From NCBI GenBank assembly GCA_964435775.1, contig CAYTAP010000045.1, positions 1 to 26,454 of the forward strand: a stretch of 26,454 nt of DNA. Direction: 5' to 3'. This stretch comes from CAYTAP01 sp964435775. Lineage in GTDB: Bacteria; Planctomycetota; Phycisphaerae; Tepidisphaerales; Tepidisphaeraceae. The stretch's first letter is position 1, and every line of letters begins with the position of its first letter. This document shows positions 24,465 through 26,454 of the stretch, one piece after another. The notes beneath the pieces are model-generated. The model worked only from the letters and a program-made list of their open reading frames with translations, searched no databases and was not told the origin of the DNA. The translations under genes were made by a program, and so were the position numbers.

Positions 24465-24523
24465 ATGGTCCGCGGGGCGGACCCTACAGGAAAATAGGCT
24501 TTGTAGGGTCCGCCTCGCGGACC
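24465..24523. repeat. GTAGGG palindrome arms in reversed order
   Basis: A right arm (ATGGTCCGCGGGGCGGACCC, ending CCCTAC at 24487) is followed by a left arm (GTAGGGTCCGCCTCGCGGAC from 24503). In other copies GTAGGG is outermost; here it is innermost, so this is an inside-out arrangement between convergent genes. Confidence 0.85.
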
Positions 24524-24529
24524 GTTTTT
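24507..24529 (+). terminator. Intrinsic terminator formed by a repeat arm
   Basis: GGTCCGC (24507-24513) pairs with GCGGACC (24517-24523) around CTC, followed by G and TTTTT (24525-24529). It fits termination of the GT2-mutarotase transcript, just before the 3' end of the convergent gene at 24531. Confidence 0.7.
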
Positions 24530-24530
24530 G

Positions 24531-26309
24531 CTACTTGCCGTTCTCACGGATTTGCCGCTTGACCTGTTCCAATCGCAATTCCAAGCTGACCGGCCACTGA
24601 TCCTCCGGGTACTGCTTGATTTGCTCATACAACTTCACGGCCCGGGGATAGTTGTTGCTTCCCTCGGCGTCGATCGCGGCGATCCAGAGTTCACGGATTT
24701 TTTCCGAGTGATCGCCGGTCATCTCCGACGGGGAGGCCTCATCGGCATTCGCCGCCGCAGGCGGGGGCGTTGTCGTATTGGCGGTCGGCGTCGCATGGGG
24801 CGTGGGTTCAGCCGCCGTGCCGTTGGCGGCGGCGGCATTTTTCAGTTGATCCCAGGGCCCGGGCTTGGCCGGCGGGGAAGCGGGGGTTGCATGCGATTGC
24901 GCATCCGCCGGCGGTGGTTTGATCGGCGCCTGGTCATCGTCGCCGCCCGGAAGAGGCGCTGCTTTCCGCCCCACACCCGGCACCGGGAGATGCCGCAGGG
25001 TCAGCGGCGCGCCCGAAGCTTCGGCCGGTTGTGCGGAATCAACTTCGTCTCCCGCCTGCGCCCCATTCGCGGCATTATTCCGCGCGGCGTCATCGGATGG
25101 TTTCGGCGTATTCACCTGCGCCGCGGTCGATCCTTGCCGTGAATGTTCGATCGCGTCATCGGCGGGCTTCTTCGCATCGGGCAATCCGTGATTGCCGTTT
25201 TGGAATGACGCCCACTTGTCATGAAGTCGCTGGTAGGTTTGGTTGCCCCATGTCGCGGCCTGCGAGCGGAGGGTGGGAGTGAGATACACCGTCGCCGCGC
25301 CGCTGACGAGCAATACGAGAATCGCCAGCGCCCAGGGTCGGCGGCGGCGCTTTTTGGTTGTCGCGCTCGCCGCGCTGTCGGTTTGGCCGGGCTGTGGGAT
25401 GAAATCGAGTCTGAACGCCGCCGCCAGTTCCTTGGCGCTGAGGATCGGTCGCGCGCCGCCATCCACCGACGCATCCGACGCGTCGGCCGCGACACTGGTC
25501 AATGGGCGGGTGGACGCCGGCAACCGTCCCTTTTGATCGCCGCCACTGGGTTTGCTCTGCTCGGACCGTTCGGCCCGTGGTGCGGGCGCTGCGGGTTTGG
25601 TTGGTCGCTCGGGCACTTTCCGTTCAATCGGCGTCGCGGAAGATTTTGCTGGTTGTGGAACAGCGGCGGGACTGGCCGGAACGGGCGGTGCGCCAACGGG
25701 CGCTTTGGCAATCGTCGCGCCCGCGATGGCGCCTCCCAAGGTCGGAAGAACCAGGTCCGTCGCGGCATCATGCTCCGCGACGGGGCGCGCCGATGGAATC
25801 TCCCGTCGCACCGCCGGGATCGATTTTGCCGACGGTTTGGATTCCAGGAGCACATCCGGGTTCGCCGGCGGTTCCTGCATTTTGTGGCACTGATCGCACA
25901 TCACACCCGTCGGTTCCACTTTCGCGCCGCACGAATAGCACAACCCGAACTCGCGGCTAAGCCCGCGAACGCGGGCGGCGAAGCGCCAGAGCTGGTGGGT
26001 GGTCGGCCCGCGAACGATCGAGCGCGCCGAGACCTGTCCCCTTTTCACGAGGGTGAGCAGCGTGTCGAATCGCATCCCCGGCGCCGAGGGATTGCGCTGT
26101 TGGAGCACATACCACGGGCCGATGCGGGCGCGCGTCGCCTGGCGGGTCGCGGTGGTGTCCTCCATCGTGCAGTGCGGGCATGGGGTGGCGCGTTCGTCGC
26201 GGACGGTTCCGCAGAACGGGCAGACGTGCCCGGCGCGCTTGGACGCCGACGGTTGCTGCGCGGTCGCCGCCTGCTGCGGATTGGTTCGGGAAGCACTCGA
26301 TTGGCTCAT
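24531..26309 (-). CDS. Zinc-ribbon / GYF-like membrane protein of unknown function
   Basis: 592 residues. An N-terminal zinc ribbon (C30, C33, C44, C47) is followed by a GYF_2-like domain (about 64-112, beginning GPWYVLQQ) and a second zinc ribbon (C124, C127, C138, C141). A long Ala/Pro/Ser-rich linker leads to one membrane segment (about 325-345, PWALAILVLLVSGAATVYL). The outer part is again low-complexity, ending in a helical, TPR-like segment (EKIRELWIAAIDAEG... YPRAVKLYEQIKQYP). Start 26309 was chosen for AGGTGG 8 nt upstream. Layout is like other planctomycete zinc-ribbon/GYF proteins, possibly a membrane scaffold; no enzymatic motif is seen. Confidence 0.85.
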   Translation of the reverse strand: MSQSSASRTNPQQAATAQQPSASKRAGHVCPFCGTVRDERATPCPHCTMEDTTATRQATRARIGPWYVLQQRNPSAPGMRFDTLLTLVKRGQVSARSIVRGPTTHQLWRFAARVRGLSREFGLCYSCGAKVEPTGVMCDQCHKMQEPPANPDVLLESKPSAKSIPAVRREIPSARPVAEHDAATDLVLPTLGGAIAGATIAKAPVGAPPVPASPAAVPQPAKSSATPIERKVPERPTKPAAPAPRAERSEQSKPSGGDQKGRLPASTRPLTSVAADASDASVDGGARPILSAKELAAAFRLDFIPQPGQTDSAASATTKKRRRRPWALAILVLLVSGAATVYLTPTLRSQAATWGNQTYQRLHDKWASFQNGNHGLPDAKKPADDAIEHSRQGSTAAQVNTPKPSDDAARNNAANGAQAGDEVDSAQPAEASGAPLTLRHLPVPGVGRKAAPLPGGDDDQAPIKPPPADAQSHATPASPPAKPGPWDQLKNAAAANGTAAEPTPHATPTANTTTPPPAAANADEASPSEMTGDHSEKIRELWIAAIDAEGSNNYPRAVKLYEQIKQYPEDQWPVSLELRLEQVKRQIRENGK

Positions 26310-26427
26310 GGGAGATTCCACCTACCTACGACTCACGATTGTCCAAACCGGCATTATAGCCATACAACGATGGACAGAGGAAATCCAGTGATGAAGCGAT
26401 CCGTCCAGGGTGTTTCAATTCTCTTTG

Positions 26428-26454
26428 GTAGGGGCGGCTTCAGCCGCCGTCTTC
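26428..26454. repeat. GTAGGGGCGGC palindrome at window end
   Basis: GTAGGGG is followed by GGCGGCT (26433-26439) pairing with AGCCGCC (26442-26448), then GTCTTC as in the 28-nt repeats at 4353 and 4493. It is cut by the window edge. Confidence 0.6.

Overview
The window looks like a high-GC bacterial chromosome, most probably a planctomycete (Planctomycetota, perhaps Phycisphaerae-like). This is inference. It rests on the mix of eukaryote-like protein-modification genes (E1, E2, RING-like, JAMM, ubiquitin-like), FHA/zinc-ribbon/membrane proteins, a PhyH dioxygenase and many dispersed palindromic repeats. No rRNA, tRNA or CRISPR was seen.

Layout. (1) 1-1526: RNase Y (rny), minus strand, cut by the window edge. 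(2) 1527-2446: long, mostly non-coding spacer. (3) 2447-4348: family-4 glycosidase with an extra C-terminal beta-rich domain. (4) 4541-10299: a compact six-gene minus-strand operon, read as ubl, E1, JAMM protease, polytopic FHA protein, FHA-RING membrane protein, E2. It is a complete ubiquitin-like conjugation/deconjugation pathway with membrane anchors and phosphopeptide-reading FHA domains, and it is the most interesting content here. A terminator-like hairpin lies about 90 nt upstream of ubl. (5) 10702-12042: GT4 glycosyltransferase. (6) 12114-17827: minus-strand phage-like head cassette (portal, small protein, frameshifted SU10/DUF5309-type major capsid protein, connector-like protein, small membrane protein, lipoprotein, small acidic protein) with no terminase or tail genes; its gaps carry palindromic repeats. 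(7) 18152-19321: PhyH-family dioxygenase. (8) 19455-22085: an unrecognised gene, then a 506-nt AT-rich gap with DnaA-box-like sites (candidate oriC), dnaN and a DciA/DUF721 gene. (9) 22256-24426: GT2 glycosyltransferase overlapping a hexose-6-phosphate mutarotase. (10) 24531-26309: zinc-ribbon/GYF-like membrane protein.

How the genes fit together. In the conjugation operon the expected flow is: JAMM protease trims the two residues after the Ubl Gly-Gly, E1 adenylates the Ubl, E2 takes it on a cysteine, the RING-like FHA protein brings E2 to phosphorylated targets at the membrane, and the JAMM protease reverses the modification. Targets and physiological role cannot be read from the sequence. 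The dnaN-dciA pair next to DnaA-box-like sites looks like a replication-origin locus. A GTAGGG...CCCTAC palindrome family, with other repeat families nested around it, occurs at least seven times, including inside the conjugation operon and the phage-like cassette.
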